From: Caldifermentibacillus hisashii
Lineage (GTDB): Bacteria > Bacillota > Bacilli > Bacillales > Caldibacillaceae
Strand: one strand, 5' to 3'
NCBI RefSeq assembly: GCF_027568575.1
Contig: NZ_JANUVP010000007.1
DNA length: 64,000 nt
In this document: positions 63,674 through 64,000 of the stretch, piece by piece
How positions within the stretch are numbered: the stretch's first letter is position 1
How the letters are laid out: each line of letters opens with the position of its first letter
The notes under the pieces: generated by a model
What the model was told of the DNA's origin: nothing
The model's input: only the letters and a program-made list of their open reading frames with translations
Databases searched by the model: none
Made by a program: the position numbers and the translations under genes

Positions 63674-64000
63674 TGGAGTTGAAAGGTTATGACTATAAGG
63701 ATCGTAAAAAAAGGGTAGAAGAAATTCTTGATAATACAGATAAAGTTAATGAGGTTGAAAAGTTTCCAAGAGATGAGGATTTTACATACACAAACGGATA
63801 TAAGGCATGGGCAGGAGCGATATTTGTTGATCTAAGAGATTCAACCACTCTATTTTCCGAAAAAGATGAAGTAAAAATTGCAAAGGTAATACGTGGATTT
63901 ACATCTGAGATTATAGAAATATTGAGAATAGATACAGATGGTAATTTGAAGGAAATTGGTATACGAGGTGACTGTGTTTTTGCTGTATATTCAGCTCCTA
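63673..64000 (+). CDS. Pycsar-type nucleotide cyclase (PycC-like), 3' end outside window
   Basis: The first 109 codons give the start of a class III nucleotide cyclase: GAIFVDLRDSTTLFSEKDEV, with the first metal Asp in FVDLRDST, and IGIRGDCVFAVYSAP, with the second metal Asp in RGDCVFAVY. The region before it (EVEKFPRDEDFTYTNGYKAW) also matches pyrimidine cyclases. The rest lies past base 64000, so the pyrimidine-specifying residues cannot be checked. ATG 63673 overlaps the stop of the effector gene. Which nucleotide is made (cCMP or cUMP) is open. Confidence 0.82.
   Translation, partial: MELKGYDYKDRKKRVEEILDNTDKVNEVEKFPRDEDFTYTNGYKAWAGAIFVDLRDSTTLFSEKDEVKIAKVIRGFTSEIIEILRIDTDGNLKEIGIRGDCVFAVYSAP

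Overview
The window comes from a low-GC Gram-positive bacterium of the Bacillaceae. The gene content and order (gatCAB, a TetR gene beside a SwrC-type RND pump, dgkB, rlmCD), the strong AAAGGAGG ribosome binding sites, a PurR box plus guanine riboswitch, and a match to the CcpN operator consensus all point to a relative of Bacillus subtilis. The species cannot be named from the sequence alone.

Positions 1-39.5 kb are chromosomal backbone. In order they hold: the start of the pur operon (minus strand, with PurR boxes, guanine riboswitch and terminator); a gluconeogenic pair, the PPDK regulatory protein and ppdK; a 1-kb inverted-repeat-bounded insertion with an HTH gene; yueI; the gatCAB amidotransferase; a thioredoxin-like gene; an aldo/keto reductase; alr; a gabD-like dehydrogenase (minus); dgkB; a Lia/Psp-like envelope-stress cluster whose LiaF gene is broken; a c-di-GMP-I riboswitch in front of an EAL phosphodiesterase and a possible SwrA-like gene; a yknXYZ-type exporter (minus); yfcE; a 1.9-kb tandem hairpin array; an amino-acid permease; a TetR/SwrC divergent pair; a yhaQP-type ABC exporter; and rlmCD. 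The intergenic regions are rich in repeats: a 115-bp tandem array, a 52-bp tandem array, four REP-like hairpins, and two 119-bp MITEs each with a 9-bp target duplication.

Positions 39.5-64 kb are an accessory island that begins directly downstream of rlmCD with a large serine recombinase. The same position is occupied in B. subtilis by yefB next to yefA (rlmCD), so this looks like an integration hotspot. The island carries an XRE regulator, small unknown genes and an HNH nuclease gene. Three antiphage systems follow: a BREX operon (brxA, brxB, brxC, pglX, pglZ) in which a SNF2-type helicase gene stands where brxL would be; a Gabija-type pair (OLD/TOPRIM nuclease plus UvrD-like helicase); and a Pycsar-type pair (membrane effector plus nucleotide cyclase) that runs off the right edge. 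The right end of the island is not in the window.

The most interesting items are the brxL-less BREX arrangement stacked with two other defence systems, the 52-bp hairpin array, and the c-di-GMP riboswitch operon that joins a c-di-GMP-degrading enzyme to a SwrA-like protein.
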